NCBI RefSeq assembly: GCF_013166595.1
Contig: NZ_JABKKG010000003.1
Location: 211,408 to 275,407 of the forward strand
Source: Palleniella intestinalis
Lineage (GTDB): Bacteria > Bacteroidota > Bacteroidia > Bacteroidales > Bacteroidaceae
Direction of reading: 5' to 3'
DNA length: 64,000 nucleotides
The notes under the pieces: generated by a model
The model's database searches: none
What the model was told of the DNA's origin: nothing
Seen by the model: only the letters and a program-made list of their open reading frames with translations
Position numbers and translations under genes: made by a program
Shown here: piece by piece, positions 44,617 to 52,226 of the stretch
How positions within the stretch are numbered: position 1 is the first letter of the stretch
Layout of the letters: each line of letters opens with the position of its first letter

Positions 44617-44775
44617 TTAAGCAACTGTGTCAACAGCAACTGTGTCAACAGCAACTGTGTCAACAGCAACTGTGTCAACAGTGTCAGTAGCAGGAGCCTG
44701 CTCTGTTTTGTTACCACCGCAAGATGCGAATGAGATAGCTGCCATAGCTACGAACATAAATACCAATTTCTTCAT
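44617..44775 (-). CDS. Small lipoprotein with VDTVA tandem repeats
   Basis: This 52-residue frame is too short for ordinary callers. It reads MKKLVFMFVAMAAISFASC, a signal peptide with lipobox ISFASC, then GGNKTEQAPATDT and four VDTVA units. The repeats come from a perfect 15-bp DNA unit. A canonical promoter (44828-44858) and a terminator (44551-44583) flank it, so it is a real, highly organised gene. Similar small Bacteroidetes lipoproteins with acidic Thr/Val tails are abundant but of unknown function. Confidence 0.88.
   Translation of the reverse strand: MKKLVFMFVAMAAISFASCGGNKTEQAPATDTVDTVAVDTVAVDTVAVDTVA
44620..44679 (-). repeat. 15-bp tandem repeat, four copies
   Basis: Four copies of GCAACTGTGTCAACA on the plus strand, in frame with the lipoprotein (VDTVA units). 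Copy-number change would lengthen or shorten the protein without a frameshift. Confidence 0.9.
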
Positions 44776-44827
44776 TTCTTTTTAAGCTTTTAAATCTGTA
44801 AAACAATCAATTGTTATTAAAACGATG

Positions 44828-44858
44828 CAAAGGTACATACTTTTTTGAATCCTGCAAA
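44828..44858 (-). promoter_or_regulatory. Promoter of the small lipoprotein gene
   Basis: On the minus strand TTTG (44858-44855) and TACCTTTG (44835-44828) are 19 nt apart, with a leader of about 50 nt. Confidence 0.75.
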
Positions 44859-45032
44859 GTTTTTTTATGTTTTTTTTTAGGGGTTATGTGTAACTTTTTC
44901 GCAAAGTATTGATTATCAGGTGTTATATGAAAGTTAAAATAATGTTAACATTAATAGGTGTGTACATAAACTGTAAAAACCTATGATTTTTGTGCAGGTG
45001 GGATTGTGTGGCTGCCGGTGGTGTTTCCTGCT

Positions 45033-45689
45033 TTATTCTTCGATGCTGTCAAGTGCGTTTTTGGTCAGTTGGCTCCAGTAGCCTATGGCACCGAATGGTG
45101 AATAGCGCAGCAGTGAGGTGGTTTTTCCTACAAATCCGATGGCTGTCTTACGTTGCAGCTCTTCGCAGACAAGTGTCCGTGTGTTCTTGTATTTTTTATA
45201 GAGGAAAGGCAGTTCGTCAGCGTCAAACCCGAATATGTCCATCAGCAATGAGCCGATGAGGGAGCTCATGCGGCGGATGTGCAGTTTGCTTATCCAGTTG
45301 TCGAGTTTGACAAAATCCACGCGGTCTCCTCTTTGGCGGAGATATTGCCCTATGAGTATGATGCCGGGAATGGATGTCCCGAGCCTTTCGATATGGTCCA
45401 CATTATATATAATAAGGTTGAGGAACTCCAGCGTTTCAGTTGAAGTGTCGATGCTGTGCGGCTCTTCATGCCATATTGTCTCCCTTTTCTTTTCTTGGAA
45501 TTTGCTGACAAAATGGTAACGTTCTGCACAGGAGTAAGGTTCGATCTCTTCTTCTGCTTTCTTCATGAGCAGTTCTGTCTGCTGCCATTTCCATTGGGAC
45601 ATAGGGATAGACTCTTCTTCCGAGTTGAACGCAGTGCGGCGCATGAGGATGAAGAGGTTGTCAAAAATGATTTCTGTGGTTCTGTTCAT
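45033..45689 (-). CDS. Conserved hypothetical protein coupled to an NhaC antiporter
   Basis: The family is not recognised. The 218-residue protein starts at MNRTTEIIFDNLFILMRRTA and overlaps the antiporter stop as ATGA (45689-45686), so translation is coupled. It is largely helical and soluble, with charged stretches (LLMKKAEEEIEPYSCAERYH; FLYKKYKNTRTLVCEELQRK) and no obvious catalytic motif. An earlier Met (45857) lies deep in the antiporter and is not used. Confidence 0.75.
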   Translation of the reverse strand: MNRTTEIIFDNLFILMRRTAFNSEEESIPMSQWKWQQTELLMKKAEEEIEPYSCAERYHFVSKFQEKKRETIWHEEPHSIDTSTETLEFLNLIIYNVDHIERLGTSIPGIILIGQYLRQRGDRVDFVKLDNWISKLHIRRMSSLIGSLLMDIFGFDADELPFLYKKYKNTRTLVCEELQRKTAIGFVGKTTSLLRYSPFGAIGYWSQLTKNALDSIEE

Positions 45690-46951
45690 TTGTCTGTAAA
45701 CCGACGTGGGCGGCCTGTTATTATAGCCACGGTAGCGCAGATACCTAAGGCGTATGGGTAGAACAAGTAGGGAATGATTTCTATTGGAGCGATAGCCGCG
45801 AGTCCTCCTGCCATGAGCAGCTGTGCCCCATAGGGTATGATGCCTTGTGCAAAGCATGAGAACGAGTCGAGTATGGATGCGGAGCGTCGCGGGTCAATGC
45901 CGAACTTTTCAGCTATTTGCCTGGCTATTGGTCCTACGGTGATTATTGCCACGGTGTTGTTGGCGGTGCAGAAGTTGACTACACTGACGAGGATTGCTAT
46001 CGCTGCTTCTCCTCCCCGGCGGTTGTCAATGTGGCGTGTGATGCGGTTGATGATAAGGTTTATGCCTCCGTTTTCACGGACAATTTCAAGCATTCCGCCG
46101 GCAAGCATGGTGACGATTATCAGTTCGGACATTCCGAGAATGCCGGTGTTCATTGACAGCATCCAGCCGAAGATGTCGAAAGCTCCGCTCATTATGCCGA
46201 TGATTCCTGTCAAAGCAATGCCTATGGTGAGGACAACGAGCACATTAAGTCCTGCGGCTGCCGTCACAAGGACAATGAGATAAGGCAGTACTTTTAGGAA
46301 GTTTACCTCATGGATGCCTGTCGGACTGCCGGTGTTTCTGCCAATGAAGAGGTAGAGAAAGAAGATGGCTATGGCAGCCGGAGCAACGATGAAGAGATTC
46401 GCCCTGAACTTGTCGCTCATTTTGCAGCCTTGTGTCTGTGTTGCGACTACAGTTGTGTCGGATATGAATGACAGGTTGTCACCAAAGAATGCTCCACCCA
46501 CGACTACGGCTGTCATCATTGCGATGCTTGTCCCTGTTGACGCAGCGAGGCCTGAGGCGATAGGGACGAGTGCCACCACCGTGCCGACACTTGTTCCTAC
46601 GGAAATGGATATGAAGCATGCGGCAAGGAAGATCCCGGCCATGAGCATGTCGGGTGGAAGGTAGGCGAGGGCGAGGTTTACTGTGTTGTCTATGCTTCCC
46701 ATCTCTTTTGCGGAAGAGGCGAATGCGCCGGCGAGGATGAAGATGAGAATCATGAGGATCATGTTCTCAGAGCTTGCGCCACGGGAGAACACCTTGACTC
46801 TTTCTTTCAGCGGTTTGCCTTTCAGCGTTGCCATGGCCACTATGGCAGAAGCCAGAAAAGCCACCGTTATAGGCACTTTGTAGAAATCGCCCATAACGAT
46901 GGATACAACCAGATACAGTGTTATGAATGTGAGGAGTGGGAGTAATGCCAT
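45686..46951 (-). CDS. NhaC-family Na+/H+ antiporter
   Basis: The 421-residue protein starts at MALLPLLTFITLYLVVSIVM. It has about eleven hydrophobic segments with motifs of the NhaC/ion-transporter superfamily: GTSVGTVVALVPIASGLAAS, GGAFFGDNLSFISDTTVVAT, and NNTVAIITVGPIARQIAEKF. It probably exchanges Na+ and H+ or a small organic ion. The longer ORF start at 47044 spans the inverted-repeat hairpin and is rejected. It lies downstream of uxaA in the same direction. Confidence 0.9.
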   Translation of the reverse strand: MALLPLLTFITLYLVVSIVMGDFYKVPITVAFLASAIVAMATLKGKPLKERVKVFSRGASSENMILMILIFILAGAFASSAKEMGSIDNTVNLALAYLPPDMLMAGIFLAACFISISVGTSVGTVVALVPIASGLAASTGTSIAMMTAVVVGGAFFGDNLSFISDTTVVATQTQGCKMSDKFRANLFIVAPAAIAIFFLYLFIGRNTGSPTGIHEVNFLKVLPYLIVLVTAAAGLNVLVVLTIGIALTGIIGIMSGAFDIFGWMLSMNTGILGMSELIIVTMLAGGMLEIVRENGGINLIINRITRHIDNRRGGEAAIAILVSVVNFCTANNTVAIITVGPIARQIAEKFGIDPRRSASILDSFSCFAQGIIPYGAQLLMAGGLAAIAPIEIIPYLFYPYALGICATVAIITGRPRRFTDK

Positions 46952-46988
46952 GTGCTTTTGACTTCCATCTTTTACCGTTATTATGAAA

Positions 46989-47044
46989 GTGAACAAAATC
47001 AGCTTTCTCGTTGTCGCACAACGGGTATCGCTGGTTTTGTTCAC
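46989..47044. other. Long inverted repeat between uxaA and the antiporter gene
   Basis: GTGAACAAAATCAGC (46989-47003) and GCTGGTTTTGTTCAC (47030-47044) pair with one mismatch, and an inner GTTGT/ACAAC pair adds a stem. It could be the uxaA terminator, a regulator site or a structured leader. No T-tract is evident. Confidence 0.65.
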
Positions 47045-47075
47045 TCTATTGCAGGGCGGGAAAGCCGCCTTTTGA

Positions 47076-48572
47076 TTACAATGTCACGCCGTTCTTGAAG
47101 ATAGAAATCTCACGGTAGCCGTTGATTTCGTTGCGTGCCGGTTCACCTGAAGCGACAGCGAGCACCTTGTCAATGAACTCATTGCGGACGGTAAGCATGT
47201 CCTTGCCTTCGATAAGCTGGCCGGCATTGAAGTCTATCCAGTTTGACTTGCGGCTTGCAAGGGTAGGGTTGGTTGCGACTTTCATTGTTGGCACGAATGT
47301 TCCGAATGGAGTTCCGCGTCCAGTTGTAAAGAGCACGATGTGGCACCCAGCACTTGCCAGAGCGGTGGAAGCCACGAGGTCGTTGCCCGGAGCGGAGAGG
47401 AGGTTAAGTCCGTTGACCTGCAGACGGTCGCCATAGCCGAGGACTCCGCTGACAGGAGCACGTCCGCACTTCTGTGTACAGCCGAGAGCTTTGTCCTCAA
47501 GTGTTGAGATGCCGCCCTTCTTGTTGCCCGGTGAAGGGTTCTCTCCTACAGGCTCACCGTGGGAAAGGAAGTACTCTTTGAAGTCGTTGACGAGTTTCAC
47601 AGTGTCCTCGAAGAGCTCTTTTGTCTCGCAACGGTTCATGAGGATTGTCTCAGCACCGAACATTTCAGGTACTTCTGTGAGGATTGATGTGCCGCCCTGT
47701 GCCACAAGCCAGTCAGACAGTTCTCCTACAAGAGGGTTGGCTGTGATGCCGGAGAAACCGTCAGAGCCGCCACATTTCAAGCCTATGCGCAGCTTTGATA
47801 CCGGCACATCCTCACGCTTGTCCTCCTTGGCAATCTTGTAAAGGTCACGCAGGATCTCCATTCCTGCTTCAACCTCGTCGCCGTCAACATCCTGTGTTAC
47901 AAGGAGCTTGATGCGTTCTTTGTCATAATCGCCGAGCATTTCCATGAAATCCTTTGGCTGGTTGTTCTCGCAACCGAGGGAGAGTACGAGCACTGCACCT
48001 GCATTTGGGTGGAGAACGAGGTCACGGAGCACTTTTCTTGTGTTCTCATGGTCATCAGACAACTGTGAGCAGCCATAGTTGTGATGCCATGTGTAGACAG
48101 CGTCGATGCCCTCACACTTGGTCTCTTCGCGAAGTTTCTCTGCAAGTTTCTCTGCAATGCCGTTAACACAGCCAACGGTAGGCACAATCCACACCTCGTT
48201 GCGTACACCTACATCGCCGTTCTTGCGTACATAGCCTTTGAATGTGCGGTTCTCACAAGGGATTGTCAGTTTTTCGTCTACCGGATTGTATGTATATTCA
48301 AGTTTTCCGGAAAGGTTTGTTTTCAAGTTGTCCTCGTTGACCCATTCGCCTGCTTTGAGAGCTGTCATGGCGTGTCCGATAGGATAACCGTACTTTATGA
48401 TGTTCTCGCCCTCTGCCTTGTCTTCAATAAGGACTTTATGTCCTGCAGGAGTATCCTGAAGAAGAGTGATTGACTTTCCGTCAACTTCAATCTGTGTGCC
48501 TTTTGCGATAGGCTGTAGGCAGACAACTACGGAGTCGGCAGGATTGATTTTTAAGAATGCTTGCTGCTTCAT
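47076..48572 (-). CDS. uxaA: Altronate dehydratase
   Basis: The 498-residue protein has an N-terminal SAF-like domain (MKQQAFLKINPADSVVVCLQ, through GHKVLIEDKAEGENI) fused to the large UxaA catalytic domain (HNYGCSQLSDDHENTRKVLR; SLGCENNQPKDFM; GLKCGGSDGFSGITANPLVG; ALASAGCHIVLFTTGRGTPF). It converts D-altronate to 2-keto-3-deoxygluconate, which KdgK (49999) then phosphorylates. It is on the minus strand, 124 nt after the LacI regulator gene and probably in its transcript. Confidence 0.97.
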   Translation of the reverse strand: MKQQAFLKINPADSVVVCLQPIAKGTQIEVDGKSITLLQDTPAGHKVLIEDKAEGENIIKYGYPIGHAMTALKAGEWVNEDNLKTNLSGKLEYTYNPVDEKLTIPCENRTFKGYVRKNGDVGVRNEVWIVPTVGCVNGIAEKLAEKLREETKCEGIDAVYTWHHNYGCSQLSDDHENTRKVLRDLVLHPNAGAVLVLSLGCENNQPKDFMEMLGDYDKERIKLLVTQDVDGDEVEAGMEILRDLYKIAKEDKREDVPVSKLRIGLKCGGSDGFSGITANPLVGELSDWLVAQGGTSILTEVPEMFGAETILMNRCETKELFEDTVKLVNDFKEYFLSHGEPVGENPSPGNKKGGISTLEDKALGCTQKCGRAPVSGVLGYGDRLQVNGLNLLSAPGNDLVASTALASAGCHIVLFTTGRGTPFGTFVPTMKVATNPTLASRKSNWIDFNAGQLIEGKDMLTVRNEFIDKVLAVASGEPARNEINGYREISIFKNGVTL

Positions 48573-48696
48573 AATTTGTTTAGATTTATTGTTTGTAAGA
48601 TTTTGATATAATAGTTTCTGTCATGCAGTTAATGGATTCCTAAGTGCCTGCTTGTAAAGCATTTCATCAAATGCAGCCCACTTTTGTGTAATGGTC

Positions 48697-49761
48697 CTAA
48701 ATTTGCTTATGCTGGTAGAAATCGACATTCTCTTTCGTGAGAAGCTCGATAGGCATGTAATTCACAGGGTTCACCTCCTGTTTCAGTATGATGGCACGGA
48801 ACAATGCATCCACACAGTTGTATCCCTGCATATACCCATGTTGTGCTATCAGGAACGAGATGCTGCCCTGGCGGATGCATTCCGCATTCTTTTTAATCAT
48901 GTCATAGCCCATTATCTGTACATTCCTGCGGTTGGTACGCTGGATGAACTCCGCAACGATATACGCCTTTGAGGTGAAAGTGATGCAATGGTGTATCTTC
49001 GGATGGTTTTCAAAGAACTTCTCAAGCAGTTCGTTGTGTGTCTTCGCATCTTTCTCCAACAGCAGGTCAAGCTCTATTACCTTTATTTCAGGGTAATGCT
49101 CATTGATATAGTGGCGGAATCCGACTTCACGGTTATACTGCTGCTTTGATGCAATATTTCCGTTCCTTGTCTGTTTCATCAGCATTATCTCCTTTTCGTT
49201 TCCGGCAACAAGCATCATCATCTTGGCAGCAAACTGCCCTGAGCAGAAAGGGTCTTGACCATAGAACGCCAAAGGCTTCAGGTCGGGAAGATATGAGTCA
49301 AGGAATATAAAAGGTATGTCAAGTTCGTGGAGCTTGTCAGTGAACGTGCGTGTGTATTCGAGTGATGCCGGTACGACAATCACGCCATCAGGCTTTTCTG
49401 TCATGCATTGCAGGCATGTGTCATGGAAAGAGTCAGCACAGAAACGGTCGTAGCGTATTGTACGGACATTTATCTTGAAGTCACGATGAGTCTCTACGGC
49501 ATGCATGGCTCCTTCCTCAACTTCAGTCCAATAGTCTTCGGACTCCTTCTTTGGCAACAGCAGGTAGAATGTGCAATGACGGTTGGTAGCCATTGCTGAA
49601 GCGTAGGCGTTTGGCTGGTAGTTTATGGTCTCCAACACATTCTTTACCTTTTCTAATGCAGATTTCGACACGTTGGGGCGGTTGTGTAGCACTCTGTCAA
49701 CTGTTCCCACCGAGACTCCGGCACGTTTTGCTATATCCTTTATTGTTACCTTTTGACTCAT
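48697..49761 (-). CDS. LacI-family transcriptional regulator
   Basis: The 354-residue protein has the LacI helix-turn-helix KVTIKDIAKRAGVSVGTVDR with VLHNRPNVSKSALEKVKNVL at the N-terminus, then a periplasmic-binding-protein-like sensor domain (ATNRHCTFYLLLPKKESEDY; GVIVVPASLEYTRTF; GYDMIKKNAECIRQ). Divergent placement from kdgK-eda and co-orientation with uxaA make a pectin/uronate intermediate such as KDG a likely effector (inference). I could not find a convincing palindromic operator in 49762-49998. Confidence 0.92.
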   Translation of the reverse strand: MSQKVTIKDIAKRAGVSVGTVDRVLHNRPNVSKSALEKVKNVLETINYQPNAYASAMATNRHCTFYLLLPKKESEDYWTEVEEGAMHAVETHRDFKINVRTIRYDRFCADSFHDTCLQCMTEKPDGVIVVPASLEYTRTFTDKLHELDIPFIFLDSYLPDLKPLAFYGQDPFCSGQFAAKMMMLVAGNEKEIMLMKQTRNGNIASKQQYNREVGFRHYINEHYPEIKVIELDLLLEKDAKTHNELLEKFFENHPKIHHCITFTSKAYIVAEFIQRTNRRNVQIMGYDMIKKNAECIRQGSISFLIAQHGYMQGYNCVDALFRAIILKQEVNPVNYMPIELLTKENVDFYQHKQI

Positions 49762-49998
49762 TGCTTAAAGATATTGTTCTGGAATTCTTTGCAAAAATAG
49801 TAATAAAATTTGAATTGTGCGAACACACAGTCCATAAAAATATTAAAAAAAGTCATTTTTTTCATTATTTTCTTCTTTTATTAGCAAAATTATGTGTAGT
49901 TTTGTAGATGATTTTAATCAAGTGTATGGATTGAGAGACATAATTTATAACAAATATATCTATAACATTATAAACATAACTTAAATCAGAACAAAACT

Positions 49999-51021
49999 AT
50001 GGCAAAAGTGGTGACACTCGGCGAGATTATGCTTCGCCTTAGTCCTAACGGACAGGATCGTTTCATTCAGACAGACATTTTCCGCATCATCCCTGGTGGT
50101 GGCGAGGCAAATGTGGCAGTAAGCTGTGCCAACTATGGTCACGATGCTTATCTTGTGACAAAGCTCCCTGCTCATGAAATCGGTCAGATTGCTGTCAACT
50201 CTCTTCGCCGTTACGGTGTGAACACTGAGTTCATTGCACGTGGCGGTGATCGTGTAGGTCTTTACTATTGCGAGACAGGTGCTTCAATGCGTCCTTCAAA
50301 GGTTATTTATGACCGTGCAAACTCTGCCATTGCAGAGGCAAATCCTGAGGATTTCGATTTCGATGCAATCATGGAAGGTGCAGACTGGTTCCACTGGTCA
50401 GGCATCACTCCTGCTATCTCTGACAAGGCTGCCGAGCTGACAAAGCTTGCTTGCGAGGCTGCCAAGCGTCACGGTGTGACAGTGTCTGTTGACCTTAACT
50501 TCCGCAAGAAGCTCTGGACATCAGAGAAGGCTATCTCTATCATGCGTCCTCTCATGCAGTACGTTGATGTCTGCATAGGCAATGAGGAAGACGCAGAGCT
50601 CTGCCTCGGCTTCAAGCCTGACGCAGACGTAGAGGGTGGCGAGACAAATGCTGCCGGCTACGAGGGCATCTTCAAGCAGATGAAGGAAGAGTTCGGCTTC
50701 AAGTATGTCGTATCTACTCTCCGCGAGTCTTACTCTGCAACCTTCAACGGCTGGAAGGCTCTCATCTATGACGGCAAGGAGTTCTATCAGTCAAAGCGTT
50801 ACGAAATCAACCCAATCATTGACCGCGTAGGTGGCGGTGACTCATTCTCCGGTGGTCTTATCCATGGTCTTCTCACTAAGGAGACACAGGGCGAGGCTCT
50901 TGAGTTCGCTGTTGCTGCTTCTGCTCTCAAGCACACTATCAACGGTGACTACAACCTCGTCAATGCTTCTGAGGTAGAGGCTCTTGCAGGTGGTAACGCT
51001 AACGGTCGCGTACAGCGCTAA
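49999..51021 (+). CDS. kdgK: 2-dehydro-3-deoxygluconate kinase
   Basis: The 340-residue PfkB-family sugar kinase starts at MAKVVTLGEIMLRLSPNGQD, with the N-terminal GGEANVAVSCANYG and C-terminal IDRVGGGDSFSGGLIHGLLT (the GxGD active-site Asp) motifs. It phosphorylates KDG to KDPG, linking uxaA to eda. The start follows a 236-nt divergent region with a TAGTTTTG-like box at 49896-49903. Codon usage is the most biased in the window (ctc, tct), suggesting high expression. Confidence 0.96.
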   Translation: MAKVVTLGEIMLRLSPNGQDRFIQTDIFRIIPGGGEANVAVSCANYGHDAYLVTKLPAHEIGQIAVNSLRRYGVNTEFIARGGDRVGLYYCETGASMRPSKVIYDRANSAIAEANPEDFDFDAIMEGADWFHWSGITPAISDKAAELTKLACEAAKRHGVTVSVDLNFRKKLWTSEKAISIMRPLMQYVDVCIGNEEDAELCLGFKPDADVEGGETNAAGYEGIFKQMKEEFGFKYVVSTLRESYSATFNGWKALIYDGKEFYQSKRYEINPIIDRVGGGDSFSGGLIHGLLTKETQGEALEFAVAASALKHTINGDYNLVNASEVEALAGGNANGRVQR

Positions 51022-51069
51022 TTGGTTGACAATTTAGGAATTGACAATTTACTACTATTACTTAAGGAT

Positions 51070-51447
51070 ATGACGACGGCAGAATTGAAGGAACGGATGA
51101 AGAGGTTCGCCCTTCGCATTCTGAAAATGGTTGATTCTCTGCCAAGAACATATTCTGGAGTCGCAATAGCAAAACAGATTGTCAGATCAGGCACATCGCC
51201 TGGTGCAAATTATCGTGCTGCTTGTTTGGCGAAGTCGCATAAAGACTTCGTCAACAAGTTAAAGATTGTTGAGGAAGAATTGGACGAAACCATATATTGG
51301 ATAGAACTCATCATTGATGCAGAACTTATTCCTGAACGAAAGATGAGACCTTTATATGGTGAGGCTGTGGAGCTATTAAAAATAATAGTTAGCTCCATTA
51401 ATACTTCAAAGAGAAACCTCAACAATTCCGCAAGTAGTTTGCAGTAG
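51070..51447 (+). CDS. Four-helix-bundle (S23-like) protein
   Basis: The 125-residue protein starts at MTTAELKERMKRFALRILKM. The motifs SGVAIAKQIVRSGTSPGANY and KSHKDFVNKLKIVEEELDET with YWIELI are those of the 23S-rRNA-intervening-sequence four-helix-bundle family. Its function is unknown; it is often found as a passenger in other loci. Here it sits between kdgK and eda, whose partners normally lie close. Its codon usage is unlike the two flanking genes, and the surrounding short ATTGACAATTTA and AGTAGTAAAT repeats suggest insertion. Confidence 0.88.
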   Translation: MTTAELKERMKRFALRILKMVDSLPRTYSGVAIAKQIVRSGTSPGANYRAACLAKSHKDFVNKLKIVEEELDETIYWIELIIDAELIPERKMRPLYGEAVELLKIIVSSINTSKRNLNNSASSLQ

Positions 51448-51489
51448 TAACAGTAGTAAATGGTAAATAAAAAAATAGTAAATAAAGTA

Positions 51490-52149
51490 ATGGCAAAGTT
51501 CGATAAGTTTCAGGTGATGGCGAAAATCGCTGCAGCACCTATGGTTCCTGTTTTCTATAACAAGGACGTTGAGGTTTGTAAGAATGTAATCAAGGCTTGC
51601 TACGAAGGTGGCGTACGCGCTTTCGAGTTCACTAACCGTGGCGACTTCGCTCACGAGGTGTTCGGTGAACTTTCAAAGTGGGCTAACACAGAGTGCCCTG
51701 AACTCGCTCTCGGCATCGGTTCTGTAGTTGACGCTCCTACGGCAGCTCTTTACCTCCAGCTTGGTGCAAACTTCGTTGTAGGTCCGCTCTTCAACCCTGA
51801 CGTTGCTGTTGTCTGCAACCGCCGTTGCGTGACATACTGTCCGGGATGTCTCACACCATCCGAAATCGGCAAGGCTCAGGAAGTCGGATGCGACTTCACA
51901 AAGGTGTTCCCTGGCGATGTTGTCGGCACAAACCTCATCAAAGGCCTCATGGCTCCAATGCCTTGGTCAAAGATTATGGTCACAGGCGGTGTTGCTCCTG
52001 AGAAGGAGAACCTTGAGAAGTGGTTTGCAGCAGGCGTGTTCTGCGTAGGCATGGGCTCCAAGCTCTTCCCTAAGGACAAGGTTGCGGCAGGCGACTGGCA
52101 GTACATCACTGACAAGTGCAAAGAGGCTCTCAGCTACTGCAAGAAGTAA
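51490..52149 (+). CDS. eda: KDPG/KHG aldolase
   Basis: The 219-residue protein starts at [20 protein letters not shown]. The motif [15 protein letters not shown] (Glu of the active site), [17 protein letters not shown], and [11 protein letters not shown] (Schiff-base Lys) identify the Eda family. It splits KDPG into pyruvate and glyceraldehyde-3-phosphate. It shares the kdgK-type highly biased codon usage. A longer start at 51460 is possible but adds unlike residues. Confidence 0.96.
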   Translation: MAKFDKFQVMAKIAAAPMVPVFYNKDVEVCKNVIKACYEGGVRAFEFTNRGDFAHEVFGELSKWANTECPELALGIGSVVDAPTAALYLQLGANFVVGPLFNPDVAVVCNRRCVTYCPGCLTPSEIGKAQEVGCDFTKVFPGDVVGTNLIKGLMAPMPWSKIMVTGGVAPEKENLEKWFAAGVFCVGMGSKLFPKDKVAAGDWQYITDKCKEALSYCKK

Positions 52150-52162
52150 GAACCCGATACAC

Positions 52163-52222
52163 GGCTGTTCACAGACAGGAGACTATCCAATGACGCATCA
52201 CAGTGTGTCTCCAAGGACAGCC
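52163..52222. terminator. Two-step hairpin after eda
   Basis: GGCTGT (52163-52168) pairs with ACAGCC (52217-52222) and GGAGAC (52178-52183) with GTCTCC (52207-52212). It ends 4 nt before the sensor-kinase start, so it may be a terminator for the kdgK operon or a leader structure. Confidence 0.5.
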
Positions 52223-52226
52223 ATAA

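Noticed and set aside
45033..45857. Earlier start at 45857 for the hypothetical protein after the antiporter
   Set aside because: It would overlap the antiporter by 170 nt with an unlike N-terminus; the ATGA-coupled Met at 45689 is better.
49762..49998. LacI operator in the divergent region
   Set aside because: The region is very AT-rich; no palindrome stood out from chance.
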